64,000 nt of DNA, taken from the NCBI RefSeq assembly GCF_052180275.1, contig NZ_CP197465.1, forward strand, positions 620,001-684,000, given 5' to 3'. Position numbers and translations under genes: made by a program. Positions 35,121 through 43,328 of the stretch are shown here, one piece after another (within the stretch, counting starts at the first letter, position 1; the number at the start of each line of letters is the position of its first letter). The stretch is from Kumtagia sp052180275. Its GTDB lineage: Bacteria; Pseudomonadota; Alphaproteobacteria; Rhizobiales; Rhizobiaceae. The notes below the pieces were generated by a model, which worked only from the letters and a program-made list of their open reading frames with translations, did no database searches and had not been told where the DNA came from.

Positions 35121-35582
35121 TCAGATCCCCGCCGTCTTGAGGACGGCGGCCTTCCTGACGGCGGCGCGGATCTTCGGATAGGTGCCGCAACGGCACAGAT
35201 TGCCGCTCATCGCCGCGTCGATGTCATCGTCGGTCGGGTCAGGTACCTGGTCCAGCAAGGCGACAGCGCTCATGATCTGGCCGGCCTGGCAGTAGCCGCA
35301 TTGCGCAACCTGTTCCTCCAGCCATGCCTGCTGCACCGGATGCAGTTTTCCATCCTGCGCCAAGCCCTCGATGGTCAGGACCTCTTCCTTCACCTCGCCC
35401 ACCGGCAGCGAGCAGGAACGCACCGGCATGCCGCCGACATGCACCGTGCAGGCGCCACACATGGCGATGCCGCAGCCGAATTTCGGGCCGGTCTTGCCTG
35501 CGAGGTCGCGCAAAGCCCAGAGCAACGGCATTTCCGGGTCGGCATTGATTTCCGTGGGCTTTCCGTCAACGATCAGGCGCAT
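35121..35582 (-). CDS. 2Fe-2S subunit of the molybdenum hydroxylase, isoquinoline 1-oxidoreductase alpha type
   Basis: This is a 153-residue electron-transfer subunit. The plant-ferredoxin-type cluster is held by Cys37, Cys42, Cys45 and Cys57 (GCGIAMCGACTVHVGG), and the second, helical cluster by Cys95, Cys98, Cys130 and Cys132 (QCGYCQAGQ and NLCRCGTY). All eight ligands are present. The gene leads a two-gene unit with the molybdopterin subunit and diverges from a TetR-type regulator across 78 bases, which suggests substrate-responsive control. Confidence 0.95.
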   Translation of the reverse strand: MRLIVDGKPTEINADPEMPLLWALRDLAGKTGPKFGCGIAMCGACTVHVGGMPVRSCSLPVGEVKEEVLTIEGLAQDGKLHPVQQAWLEEQVAQCGYCQAGQIMSAVALLDQVPDPTDDDIDAAMSGNLCRCGTYPKIRAAVRKAAVLKTAGI

Positions 35583-35624
35583 TGGATGGGAAATCCTTCT
35601 GCCAGCGGGTAGGAAGGGCGGGAA

Positions 35625-35658
35625 TTGACTTATCGCAACAATCTGACAAAATCCGTCA
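35625..35658. promoter_or_regulatory. Candidate TetR operator in the divergent iorAB-tetR interval
   Basis: The short interval holds repeated TGAC/GTCA elements: TTGAC at 35625 and the imperfect dyad TGACAAAATCCGTCA at 35644-35658, just before the tetR start at 35661. On the minus strand the same bases offer TTGACA-like -35 hexamers for the hydroxylase genes. A TetR dimer binding here could control both directions. Confidence 0.4.
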
Positions 35659-35660
35659 AA

Positions 35661-36287
35661 ATGTCAAGACACCTGCGTCAAGCCGAAAATCCAGCACCAT
35701 CCGAGGCAACAGCGGAGGATGCGAAGCGTTCCCGCATCCTGCAGGCGGCGATGAAGGTATTCCTCGCCTATGGATTTTCGCGGGTCACCATGGACGATAT
35801 CGCCAAGGCGGCGGAGATGTCGCGCCCGGCGCTCTATCTTGTTTTCCGCAACAAGGCAGACATCTACCAGGCGATAGCCGCAAGTCTTATCGCGGAATCC
35901 TTCGGCAAGGCGCGCGCGGCGCTGGCAGCCGAAGGCACGTTCGCCGGGCGGATGAATGCGGCAATCGATTCCTGCCTGATCTCGATCTTTTCGGAGATCG
36001 CCGCCTCGCCGCACGGCGCCGAAATTCTGGACGCCAAGAGCACGCTTGCCGCCGACCTGCTGCTGTCGTGGAAGCGCGATCTCGGCGCCATCATCCGCGA
36101 CGCGATCGAGGCGGAAGCGGAGCGCAACGGCGTCGATCTGGTGACCGGCGAACTCTCGCCCGAAATGCTGGCGCAATTCCTGCTGGACGGCATCGAGGGC
36201 ATGAAATCGCGCCTCACCGATCCCGACCAGCAACGCAAGGCGGTGCGCGGACTGGTGAAGATCGTCGAACGGACGCTTCGGCCATAG
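35661..36287 (+). CDS. TetR/AcrR-family transcriptional regulator
   Basis: This is a 208-residue repressor. The N-terminal HTH domain is RSRILQAAMKVFLAYGFSRVTMDDIAKAAEMSRPALYLVFRNKADIYQAI (written in pieces: start RSRILQAAMKVFLAYGFSR, recognition helix MSRPALYLVF). The C-terminal ligand domain is all helical, ending GIEGMKSRLTDPDQQRKAVRG. ATG at 35661 is the best start; a TTG at 35625 in the same frame lies inside the presumed operator. It diverges from the molybdenum hydroxylase genes and is their likely regulator. Confidence 0.9.
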   Translation: MSRHLRQAENPAPSEATAEDAKRSRILQAAMKVFLAYGFSRVTMDDIAKAAEMSRPALYLVFRNKADIYQAIAASLIAESFGKARAALAAEGTFAGRMNAAIDSCLISIFSEIAASPHGAEILDAKSTLAADLLLSWKRDLGAIIRDAIEAEAERNGVDLVTGELSPEMLAQFLLDGIEGMKSRLTDPDQQRKAVRGLVKIVERTLRP

Positions 36288-36304
36288 GATATCCGTGCAT
36301 CTGC

Positions 36305-36355
36305 CTCTGCGCTGAACACCAGGTTGGCCAGGAGGCGGTGTCTGAATGGACAGAG
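36305..36355 (+). other. Two-part hairpin before the 5-formyl-THF cyclo-ligase gene
   Basis: CTCTG (36305-36309) pairs with CAGAG (36351-36355) and, inside it, ACACC (36316-36320) pairs with GGTGT (36337-36341). In many bacteria the 6S RNA gene lies just upstream of this cyclo-ligase gene, and this 158-base gap has about the right size, but I cannot recognise a 6S RNA in it. No other feature was seen here. Confidence 0.25.
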
Positions 36356-36445
36356 TCGATATTATCGCCTGTTGCGGCCTGGACCGGTCTTCCGATATCC
36401 AGACCGGCCATATCGTTTGCAAGACAACAAAGCTGCGTGTGCCGG

Positions 36446-37033
36446 ATGACGACGCCGAAAGACCATAAGAAGCAACTGCGTCTCGAAGCGCTGGAGCGAC
36501 GCGACGCTCTCGACCCGATCTGGCGCATCGAGGCGTCGCTGGCCATGGCCGAGACCGCGCGGCAGAACATCGAGGCGGGACCCGCCGACATCGTCACAGG
36601 CTTCTGGCCGATCCGCTCGGAGGTTGATACGCGCCCGACACTGTTCGCGTTTCGCGAAAACGGCGCGAGGCTCGGCCTGCCGGCGATCCTCGACAGGACG
36701 ACCATCGTTTTCCGCGAACTGGTGCGGGATGGGGCGATGATCGACATGGGGTTCGGCACGTCTGGGCCTGGACCCGACGCCGATGTGCTCGATCCGACCA
36801 TCATGCTGGTGCCGCTCGCCGCCTTCGACGCGCGCGGCCACCGCATCGGCTATGGCGCCGGGCACTATGACCGGGCGATTGCCCGCCTGCACGATAAGGG
36901 GGCAGCGGTACGTCTGATCGGCGTCGCCTTCGATTGCCAGGAAGTCGCCCGGGTGCCGGACGAGCCGCATGACGTGATCCTGCCTGAACTGCTCACCGAG
37001 AGCGGGTTGAGACGGTTCGACCGCGGCGGCTGA
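36446..37033 (+). CDS. 5-formyltetrahydrofolate cyclo-ligase
   Basis: This 195-residue enzyme uses ATP to turn 5-formyl-THF into 5,10-methenyl-THF, recycling an inhibitory folate. The ATP/folate motif GYGAGHYDR is at residues 135-143, preceded by IMLVPLAAFDARGHRI, and the basic N-terminus KKQLRLEALERRDAL matches the family. The start at 36446 lies 158 bases after tetR. The YmdB-type gene found two genes on is its usual neighbour in rhizobia. Confidence 0.92.
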   Translation: MTTPKDHKKQLRLEALERRDALDPIWRIEASLAMAETARQNIEAGPADIVTGFWPIRSEVDTRPTLFAFRENGARLGLPAILDRTTIVFRELVRDGAMIDMGFGTSGPGPDADVLDPTIMLVPLAAFDARGHRIGYGAGHYDRAIARLHDKGAAVRLIGVAFDCQEVARVPDEPHDVILPELLTESGLRRFDRGG

Positions 37034-37137
37034 GGCCATCGACCCCGATTTGCCGCACTTACGACCAGTTTGCGTCAGTCGCCTAACATAATTTTCAGCA
37101 GCACAGGCTAGCGTCGCGGCGTCGCCGGAGAGACGGG

Positions 37138-37755
37138 ATGTTGCTGCTGAAAATCGCTCTGCTGCCGTTTGTCCTGCTGGCGACGGTCATTCTGGTCATG
37201 GTCACCCATGTCGCTGGAACCACGCTGCATCATCGGCTCGCCTGGGCACCGGTCACCGCCGTGGTGCTGCGGTCGGAAACGCTGTGCGAGGTCACCTACC
37301 AGCCACGCGACGCCGTGCTGCGGGCCGTCGCGGCGCTGGGCTCTTGCGAGGAGACAGGCTCTGTCGTCCTGCCGGAGGGCGGAACGAAGCCCAGAACCGT
37401 CGAGGGCGTGTATGGCGCCCTTGTCTACAGCGTCGACGGCACGGCACAGACATGGGAGGGCAAGCTGTCGGACGCCGGCATCTACAAGGCAAGTGCCGGC
37501 GACGAGTTCCTGCTCTATTACGATCCGTCCTCGCCGCAGGACATCGATACGGCGCAGTACAAGGGCTGGTTGGGCGGCCTGCTGATCTTCGGCTTTTCCG
37601 CAGGCATTATCGCCTTCTACGGCTGGCTTGTCCGGCCTCGCCGCAAAGGGCCGGCCGACTCCGGCGGGAAGCCAATGGATGCGGGCGGCAGGCCGGGGGC
37701 ATCGCCACCGCATATCGCCAAAGGACGTCCCCGGCAGAGGTTCGGAAGAGCCTGA
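37138..37755 (+). CDS. Membrane protein with DUF3592-like domain
   Basis: This is a 205-residue protein. An N-terminal helix (residues 2-24, LLLKIALLPFVLLATVILVMV) and a second near 147-166 (WLGGLLIFGFSAGIIAFYGWLV) frame a periplasmic beta-rich domain (residues 30-140) whose YYDPSSPQDIDTAQY segment resembles DUF3592 proteins. The tail is Pro/Gly-rich and basic. It lies between the cyclo-ligase and YmdB-type genes on the same strand, 104 bases after the former. The function is unknown. Confidence 0.7.
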   Translation: MLLLKIALLPFVLLATVILVMVTHVAGTTLHHRLAWAPVTAVVLRSETLCEVTYQPRDAVLRAVAALGSCEETGSVVLPEGGTKPRTVEGVYGALVYSVDGTAQTWEGKLSDAGIYKASAGDEFLLYYDPSSPQDIDTAQYKGWLGGLLIFGFSAGIIAFYGWLVRPRRKGPADSGGKPMDAGGRPGASPPHIAKGRPRQRFGRA

Positions 37756-37826
37756 ACGTTCGCCTGCCGAGGAATTCCCGGGTGTTTCGGCTTGCTTCGA
37801 TGCTCGTCACCTGACTAGAAGTCTGC

Positions 37827-38657
37827 ATGAGACTTCTCTTTCTGGGCGACATGGTGGGACGGTCCGGCCGCACGGCGGTGTGGGAGCGGCTGCCGGGACT
37901 GATCTCCGACTTCAAGCTGGATTTCGTCATCGTCAATGGCGAGAACGCCGCCGGCGGGTTCGGTATCACGGAGGAGATATTTCGCGAGACGCTTGCCGCG
38001 GGCGCGGACGTGGTGACCACCGGCAACCACGTCTGGGACCAGCGCGAGGCGCTTGAGTTCGCACCCCGCCAGGAGCGCTTTCTGCGGCCCGCGAATTTTC
38101 CACGGGGCACGCCCGGGCGTGGCTCGGGCGTCTACATCGCCCGCAACGGCGCGCGCGTGCTGGTCTCCAACATCATGGGCCGGGTGTTCATGCATCCGGA
38201 ACTCGACGATCCGTTCCAGGCAGGCGAACGCGAGCTTGCCGCCTGTCCGCTCGGCGAGCAGGCAGACGCGGTGGTCATCGATTTCCACGCCGAAGCCACA
38301 TCGGAAAAAATGTGCTTCGCTCATTTCGTCGACGGCCGCGCCAGCCTCGTCGTCGGCACCCATACGCACCAGCCCACCGCCGATCACCAGATCCTCAATG
38401 GCGGCACGGGATACCTGACCGATGCCGGCATGTGCGGGGACTACGATTCCTCGCTCGGAATGGACAAGGAGGAGCCGCTCAACCGCTTCCTGTCGAAGGT
38501 GCCGAAGGGCCGCTTCGAGGCGGCGGGCGGTCCTGCGACGATTTGCGGCGTCGGCGTCGAAATCTCCGATCGCACCGGACTTACCGAACGAATCGCGGCG
38601 CTTAGGCTGGGGCCGCGGCTCGAGGAAACCATTCCGTCCTTCTGGCAAGGCCGTTGA
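37827..38657 (+). CDS. YmdB-type metallophosphoesterase (TIGR00282 family)
   Basis: This 276-residue dinuclear metallophosphoesterase acts on 2',3'-cyclic nucleotides in characterised relatives. Metal ligands are visible as Asp8 (FLGDMVGRSGR), Glu39/Asn40 (VNGENAAGG), Asn67/His68 (TTGNHVWDQ) and the histidines of VGTHTHQPTADHQI near residue 175. Family members are normally 255-280 residues long. It commonly sits downstream of the folate cyclo-ligase gene in rhizobia, as here with one gene between. Confidence 0.93.
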   Translation: MRLLFLGDMVGRSGRTAVWERLPGLISDFKLDFVIVNGENAAGGFGITEEIFRETLAAGADVVTTGNHVWDQREALEFAPRQERFLRPANFPRGTPGRGSGVYIARNGARVLVSNIMGRVFMHPELDDPFQAGERELAACPLGEQADAVVIDFHAEATSEKMCFAHFVDGRASLVVGTHTHQPTADHQILNGGTGYLTDAGMCGDYDSSLGMDKEEPLNRFLSKVPKGRFEAAGGPATICGVGVEISDRTGLTERIAALRLGPRLEETIPSFWQGR

Positions 38658-38735
38658 CGTGAGCGGGGACCTCTCCTACCTCTGTCGCGATTTCACCTAC
38701 GTCCCTTCACCATGTTTTGACCCGACGAGAAGCCG

Positions 38736-39485
38736 ATGACCGACTTCCTTGCGATGCATCTCGACTGGTTTTCCGATCCGACGGCCTGGGTGGCGTTGCT
38801 GACACTGGTGGTGCTGGAGGTCGTGCTCGGCATCGACAATCTGATCTTCATCTCCATCCTGACCAACAAGCTGCCGGAAGCGCAGCGCGCCCGCGCCCGC
38901 CGCCTCGGCATTTCCGCAGCCCTGGTCATGCGGCTGGTGCTGCTGGCGACGATCTCCTTCATCGTGCAACTGACCGCGCCGCTGTTCACGCTGTTCGACC
39001 ACGGCTTTTCGTGGCGCGACCTGATCCTGATCGCCGGCGGCCTGTTCCTTGTGTGGAAAGCGACGAAGGAAATTCATCACACCGTCGACCCGGACGACCA
39101 CAAGGATTCGATGGTCGGCGATGCGGTGCAACTGACGATCGGCGCGGCGATCTTGCAGATCCTTGTGCTCGACCTTGTCTTCTCGATCGACTCGATCATC
39201 ACCGCCGTCGGCATGACCGACGAGATTGCCATCATGTGCATCGCCGTCATCGCCGCTGTGTCGGTGATGATGCTGGCGGCCGCGCCGCTCGCCAAGTTCA
39301 TCGAGAAGAACCCGACCATCGTCATGCTGGCGCTGGGTTTCCTGCTGATGATCGGTATGACGCTGATCGCCGACGGCATGGGTTTCCATGTGCCGAAGGG
39401 CTACATCTACGCCGCGATGGGTTTTTCCGCCCTGGTCGAAGGGCTCAACATGCTGGCGCGGCGACGCAAGGGCAAGGTCCGCTGA
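38736..39485 (+). CDS. TerC-family membrane protein
   Basis: This is a 249-residue membrane protein of the TerC/Alx family with seven or eight helices. The family acidic motifs are EVVLGIDNLIFISILTNKLP near residue 30 and VFSIDSIITAVGMTDEIAIM near residue 150. Relatives have been linked to manganese export and metalation of secreted proteins, and to tellurite resistance in other settings. It is preceded by the phosphoesterase gene and followed by a diguanylate cyclase gene, probably as separate units. Confidence 0.92.
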   Translation: MTDFLAMHLDWFSDPTAWVALLTLVVLEVVLGIDNLIFISILTNKLPEAQRARARRLGISAALVMRLVLLATISFIVQLTAPLFTLFDHGFSWRDLILIAGGLFLVWKATKEIHHTVDPDDHKDSMVGDAVQLTIGAAILQILVLDLVFSIDSIITAVGMTDEIAIMCIAVIAAVSVMMLAAAPLAKFIEKNPTIVMLALGFLLMIGMTLIADGMGFHVPKGYIYAAMGFSALVEGLNMLARRRKGKVR

Positions 39486-39582
39486 CCACGCGGCCTCCGG
39501 GCGAAGCCACCCGCCCAGTGGGCGGCCCGGCGCGCTGGCGTTTCCGGTTCCTGGCCTGATCTGGTGCGCGCTTTCCTACAGC

Positions 39583-40278
39583 ATGTTCATCACGGCGGTC
39601 GTCACCATGCTGCGCTCCGGATGGTTGATGATCGCGGTGTCGTCGAGCCTGCTGCTCCTGCCCGTGATGTCGGACGTCATTGCATCGACGACATCGGTCC
39701 GGCTCGGCGTGGCGCTGATCGCGCTTGGGCCGCTGACGGTGGCAAGCATCAATACGGCCCGCAACGAACTCCTGGCCCGGCTGTTCCGCGCCGCAAACCA
39801 CGATTCGCTCACCGGCACGCTGTCGCGAAGCGCATTCCTGACGTTTATGAACGACGTGATCCGAACCGGGAAACCGGCGACCCTGCTGATGCTGGACGTC
39901 GATCATTTCAAGCGCGTCAATGACGGCTATGGACACGCCGGCGGGGACCGGGCGCTGGTCGAACTCGCGCGACTGGTGGGCAGCCAGCTGAGGCAAGGCG
40001 ACGCCTTCGGCCGGATCGGCGGCGAGGAGTTCGCTGTCATGCTGCCGGACACGGACATCGCGGAAGCAAAGTCGATAGCCGAACGCATTCACGGCGCCGT
40101 CCGTGAAGCCGATATCCAGATGACGCAGTCGGTTTCGGCGCGGATATCGGTGAGCATCGGGGTAGCCGTCCACGACGGGACATCCCGGGCCAGCCCCGAA
40201 AGCCTGATGGCCGCCGCCGACCAGGCGCTTTATGTCGCGAAGTCTGCCGGCCGAGACCAGGTGCGGGTAGCGGATTGA
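39583..40278 (+). CDS. Diguanylate cyclase (GGDEF domain) with membrane N-terminus
   Basis: This protein has about 231 residues. Two or three hydrophobic helices (FITAVVTMLRSGWLMIAVSSSLLLLPV and LGVALIALGPLTVASI) precede a GGDEF domain starting at HDSLTGTLSRSAF. The active site reads GGEEF, and an inhibitory I-site RQGD lies five residues before it, so product inhibition is expected. It should make cyclic di-GMP from two GTP at the inner membrane. The start is uncertain: ATG at 39583 is the first within the hydrophobic part, but an upstream non-ATG start could add part of a helix. Confidence 0.85.
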   Translation: MFITAVVTMLRSGWLMIAVSSSLLLLPVMSDVIASTTSVRLGVALIALGPLTVASINTARNELLARLFRAANHDSLTGTLSRSAFLTFMNDVIRTGKPATLLMLDVDHFKRVNDGYGHAGGDRALVELARLVGSQLRQGDAFGRIGGEEFAVMLPDTDIAEAKSIAERIHGAVREADIQMTQSVSARISVSIGVAVHDGTSRASPESLMAAADQALYVAKSAGRDQVRVAD

Positions 40279-40324
40279 ACCGACGTTTCGTGCGCTGCCC
40301 GCCTATCCGGTGGAACCAGAACCG

Positions 40325-41140
40325 TCATACACCGTCGAGCACGACGATGGTCGGCCGGCTGGGCAGGCTGCGCAGCGAGACGGTCAGCGAGCGGCTGTCG
40401 CGATAGTCGACCGCGAAGGCGTCGCCCATCATGCCAAGGAATTGTGCCATCGGCGTCGCATGGCGGTGCATCGGAAGTACGATCGAGGACTGCAGACGCG
40501 CCGTGATCTCGCTCATCGAGCCGAGCGATTGCGTCAGCCCTCCGTCGATCGGCACCATCAATATGTCGAGCCGGCCGATCGCCCCGAACTGGGCATCGCT
40601 CAGCCTCGTATGCAGGTGGCCGAGATGGCCGATGCACAGGTCCGCGACCTCGAAGATGAAGATCGAATTGCCGTCGCGCTCGAGATTGCCATCCCAGTCG
40701 CGGATGTCGGTGGTGACGTTGCGGATGTAGACGTCGTCGACCACCGCGGCGTGTCGGACCGGCCCGCCCTGCGGGTTCCAGCCACGCAGCACGTGTTCGA
40801 TCGCCGGATCCGGTGTGTCCGTATAGTGGGTGCGATGCGCCTTGTTCATGGTGGCGACGCGCGGTGGCGGATTGCCGCCATAGACGCCGCTGAAATCGGT
40901 GGCGATGCGCACGCCGGCCGGCGTGTCGATCAGATAGGTGGAGTGCCCGGCGTAAGTGATGACCACCTCGCCGTCTTCGGCGCCCGCGATCGGCGTGAAA
41001 TTCGCATAGGTCACCTTCGGAAGGGCCCGGGCTATCGCCATGCATTTGCTGGGTGGCCGCGCGTCGTCCTGCGCCCAGGCGACGGCAGGCGCAAACAGCA
41101 GCCAGCAAAGGGCGGCAATGAGGCGAAGCGGCATGGGCAT
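40325..41140 (-). CDS. Secreted MBL-fold metallo-hydrolase (UlaG-like)
   Basis: This 271-residue protein has a clear Sec signal (residues 1-23, LRLIAALCWLLFAPAVAWAQ). The mature part is a metallo-beta-lactamase-fold domain of the UlaG/RomA-like type: VITYAGHSTYLIDTPAGVRI with one metal His, then VADLCIGHLGHLH and VPIDGGLTQSLG, then VLPMHRHATP. The canonical HxHxDH is replaced by the variant ligands typical of this branch (HST and GHLGH). Substrate unknown. It converges on the diguanylate cyclase gene and diverges from yebC. Confidence 0.85.
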   Translation of the reverse strand: MPMPLRLIAALCWLLFAPAVAWAQDDARPPSKCMAIARALPKVTYANFTPIAGAEDGEVVITYAGHSTYLIDTPAGVRIATDFSGVYGGNPPPRVATMNKAHRTHYTDTPDPAIEHVLRGWNPQGGPVRHAAVVDDVYIRNVTTDIRDWDGNLERDGNSIFIFEVADLCIGHLGHLHTRLSDAQFGAIGRLDILMVPIDGGLTQSLGSMSEITARLQSSIVLPMHRHATPMAQFLGMMGDAFAVDYRDSRSLTVSLRSLPSRPTIVVLDGV

Positions 41141-41408
41141 GGCCGACCGGACTCCACGAAGAGGTTCCGCAAGGTTAAGCAGAGCACCGGTCGCGACCAG
41201 CCCAATCGCCGCGCCGGCGGATCAAAACTTCGCGAGCATCTTTCGTCGGCGCCGTGTCACCGTCTGTGCGTGAGGCCCTACGGCAGGTGGGGAAGGGCAT
41301 CGCAACTCACAAAAGCCGCATATTTCCGCTTCTTCTGGACGTTTGACGGCAACTTATCTATAAGCCCGCCATTCCGGAAATCGCCGTACTTTCGAAGACA
41401 GGGACCTC

Positions 41409-42158
41409 ATGGCCGGGCATTCACAGTTCAAGAACATCATGCACCGCAAGGGCCGCCAGGACGCGGTCAAGTCGAAGATATTCTCCAAGCTGGCGCGCGA
41501 GATCACCGTCGCTGCGAAAATGGGCGTTCCCGACCCGGCGATGAACCCGCGCCTCAGGCTCGCCATTCAGAATGCGCGCGCCGAATCCATGCCGAAGGAC
41601 AACATCCAGCGGGCCATCAACAAGGCGACCGGCGGCGACGCCGAGAACTATGACGAGGTCCGCTACGAAGGGTATGGTCCGGGCGGCATCGCGCTGATCG
41701 TCGAGGCGCTGACCGACAACCGCAACCGCACCGCTTCCAACGTGCGCGCCGCCTTCACCAAGGCCGGCGGGGCGCTCGGCGAAACCGGTTCCGTGTCGTT
41801 CCTGTGGGACCGCGTCGGCGAGATCTATTATCCTGCCAAGGCTGCCGACGCCGACAAGGTGATGGAAGCGGCGATCGACGCCGGCGCCGACGATGCTCAG
41901 TCCGACGAAGACGGCCACACCATTCTGTGCGCCTTCGAAAGCGTCGGCGAGGTCTCGAAGGCGCTGGAGACCGCGCTCGGCGAGGCCGAGAGCGTGAAGA
42001 TCATCTGGAAGCCGCAGAACAACGTGCCGGTCGACGAGGAGCGCGCGCAATCGCTGATGAAACTGGTCAACACGCTCGAGGACGACGACGACGTGCAGAA
42101 CGTCTATGCCAATTTCGAGGTCGACGAGGCGACGCTGGCCAGGCTGAGCGCGGCATAA
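41409..42158 (+). CDS. yebC: YebC/PmpR-family protein
   Basis: This 249-residue three-domain YebC/PmpR protein begins with the strongly conserved MAGHSQFKNIMHRKGRQDAVK. The middle GYGPGGIALIVEALTDNRNRTA and the acidic ending with LEDDDDVQNVYANFE are also characteristic. Members bind DNA as regulators or, as shown recently for some, assist ribosomes at proline stretches. The gene usually sits by ruvCAB in rhizobia; here it is followed by an RDD gene whose leader forms two hairpins. Confidence 0.96.
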   Translation: MAGHSQFKNIMHRKGRQDAVKSKIFSKLAREITVAAKMGVPDPAMNPRLRLAIQNARAESMPKDNIQRAINKATGGDAENYDEVRYEGYGPGGIALIVEALTDNRNRTASNVRAAFTKAGGALGETGSVSFLWDRVGEIYYPAKAADADKVMEAAIDAGADDAQSDEDGHTILCAFESVGEVSKALETALGEAESVKIIWKPQNNVPVDEERAQSLMKLVNTLEDDDDVQNVYANFEVDEATLARLSAA

Positions 42159-42190
42159 TGCATTTCCGCCATCCTTTTGCTGTCGATTTC

Positions 42191-42240
42191 GGTTGAAATC
42201 CTTTCGGCTTTCAACCAGCAATCCTCCCGATTGGGAGGAT
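42191..42240 (+). promoter_or_regulatory. Tandem leader hairpins that sequester the RDD ribosome binding site
   Basis: Hairpin 1 pairs GGTTGAAA (42191-42198) with TTTCAACC (42209-42216). Hairpin 2 pairs ATCCTCCC (42221-42228) with GGGAGGAT (42233-42240) around GATT; the second arm holds the GGGAGG Shine-Dalgarno of the RDD gene. ATCCT in the loop region of hairpin 1 (42198-42202) could compete for the same AGGAT. No T-tract follows, so a translational switch or thermometer is a better fit than a terminator. Confidence 0.5.
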
Positions 42241-42244
42241 GGAC

Positions 42245-43021
42245 ATGGCAAGTGAAAGTGCGGTTTCGGGATTGCCCCGCGTCGGATTCTGGCGCCGCTT
42301 CCTTGCCCTGATCATCGACATGACGATTATACTGATTCCGCTGCAGGCGGTTGTGGCGGTTTTGTATGCAAACACCAATGGCGTCATACAGGGCAATTTT
42401 GGCTTCACCATTACATCCTGCTCGCCCCTTACCCAAATTCCAGACGGATTGCAGCCTGCGCCGCCCGAAGGCATCAATGGAGCTGCCGAATGCCGCACAT
42501 CTTTTCTAGGCTTCGACATCAACCGGGTGCTGATTGTCAGCAAGACAACACAAAGTGGCAACGTCACGACCAGCGTTTCCCAATCATACGCGCTGGATGC
42601 CAAAGGCCTGCCTAGCGACGGTGTTTTTGATGTCACCTGGGCCGCGGTGCTGTTGCTCCTCGCCTACCTTGTGATCATGGAGATCCGTTCGGGAAGAACT
42701 CTGGGTAAGCGCGCCACGGGGATCAAGGTGATAGATGCAGCTGCTCCCGACCGCGTTGGTATTTCGGCGGGGAAAGCGCTCTGGCGACAGGTCATGATGT
42801 GGATCGGTCTGGCACCCGGGTTCATTGCCCCCATTGCACTAAGCGGTTTTTTCAGCACGGCGGAACTCGAGCCTTTTTTCAATGGCCCTTATTTCCTTCC
42901 CGCGTTGATCCTTATTGGACTGATCGGATTCGGCTGGTCCCTATGGATCGTCATCTCACTTGTCCGTAAGGTCGACCCGATCTACGACCGGATCGCGGGA
43001 ACGTCCGTGCTGCGAACATGA
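42245..43021 (+). CDS. RDD-family membrane protein
   Basis: This is a 258-residue RDD protein. RVGFWRRFLALIIDMTIILIPL near the N-terminus has the signature Arg and Asp residues inside helix 1; helices follow near residues 125-145, 185-210 and 225-245, with RSGRTLGKRATGIKVIDA between. Some RDD proteins are Na+(Li+)/H+ antiporters or help membrane processes. ATG at 42245 suits the GGGAGG six bases before it better than the ATG at 42239. Its GC content looks lower than that of its neighbours, a hint of separate origin. It overlaps the next gene by four bases (ATGA). Confidence 0.85.
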   Translation: MASESAVSGLPRVGFWRRFLALIIDMTIILIPLQAVVAVLYANTNGVIQGNFGFTITSCSPLTQIPDGLQPAPPEGINGAAECRTSFLGFDINRVLIVSKTTQSGNVTTSVSQSYALDAKGLPSDGVFDVTWAAVLLLLAYLVIMEIRSGRTLGKRATGIKVIDAAAPDRVGISAGKALWRQVMMWIGLAPGFIAPIALSGFFSTAELEPFFNGPYFLPALILIGLIGFGWSLWIVISLVRKVDPIYDRIAGTSVLRT

Positions 43022-43299
43022 CGAATCTGCCTGTCATTCGCATCACCTACTGCACGCAGTGCCAGTGGCTGTTGCGCGCCGGCTGGATGGCGCAGGAACT
43101 GCTTTCGACCTTCGGGACGGACCTGGGCGAGGTCACGCTGGTGCCCGGCACCGGCGGCATATTCACGATTGCCTGCAATGAAACTCTCGTCTGGGACCGC
43201 AAGCGCGACGGCGGCTTTCCCGATGCCGCGAAGCTGAAGCAACTGGTTCGCGACGTGATCGATCCGGGCCGCGATCTCGGGCATTCCGACAGGAAATAG
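43018..43299 (+). CDS. SelT/SelW/SelH-type thioredoxin-like protein (Rdx family)
   Basis: This is a 93-residue Rdx protein. RITYCTQCQWLLRAGWMAQELL carries the redox motif CxxC at Cys12/Cys15, where eukaryotic SelW has CxxU. VTLVPGTGGIFTIACNETLVWDRKRDGGFPDAAKLK is also typical (start VTLVPGTGG, end GGFPDAAKLK). It starts within the stop codon of the RDD gene (ATGA), so translation is coupled. A redox partner role with the membrane protein is possible but only contextual. Confidence 0.92.
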   Translation: MTNLPVIRITYCTQCQWLLRAGWMAQELLSTFGTDLGEVTLVPGTGGIFTIACNETLVWDRKRDGGFPDAAKLKQLVRDVIDPGRDLGHSDRK

Positions 43300-43328
43300 A
43301 CTGAGATCGAACGTGGCGAGCTCTGCCG

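Noticed and set aside
32830..35181. Long plus-strand open frame opposite the molybdenum hydroxylase
   Set aside because: It mirrors the real gene and has shadow-like composition with no recognisable motif.
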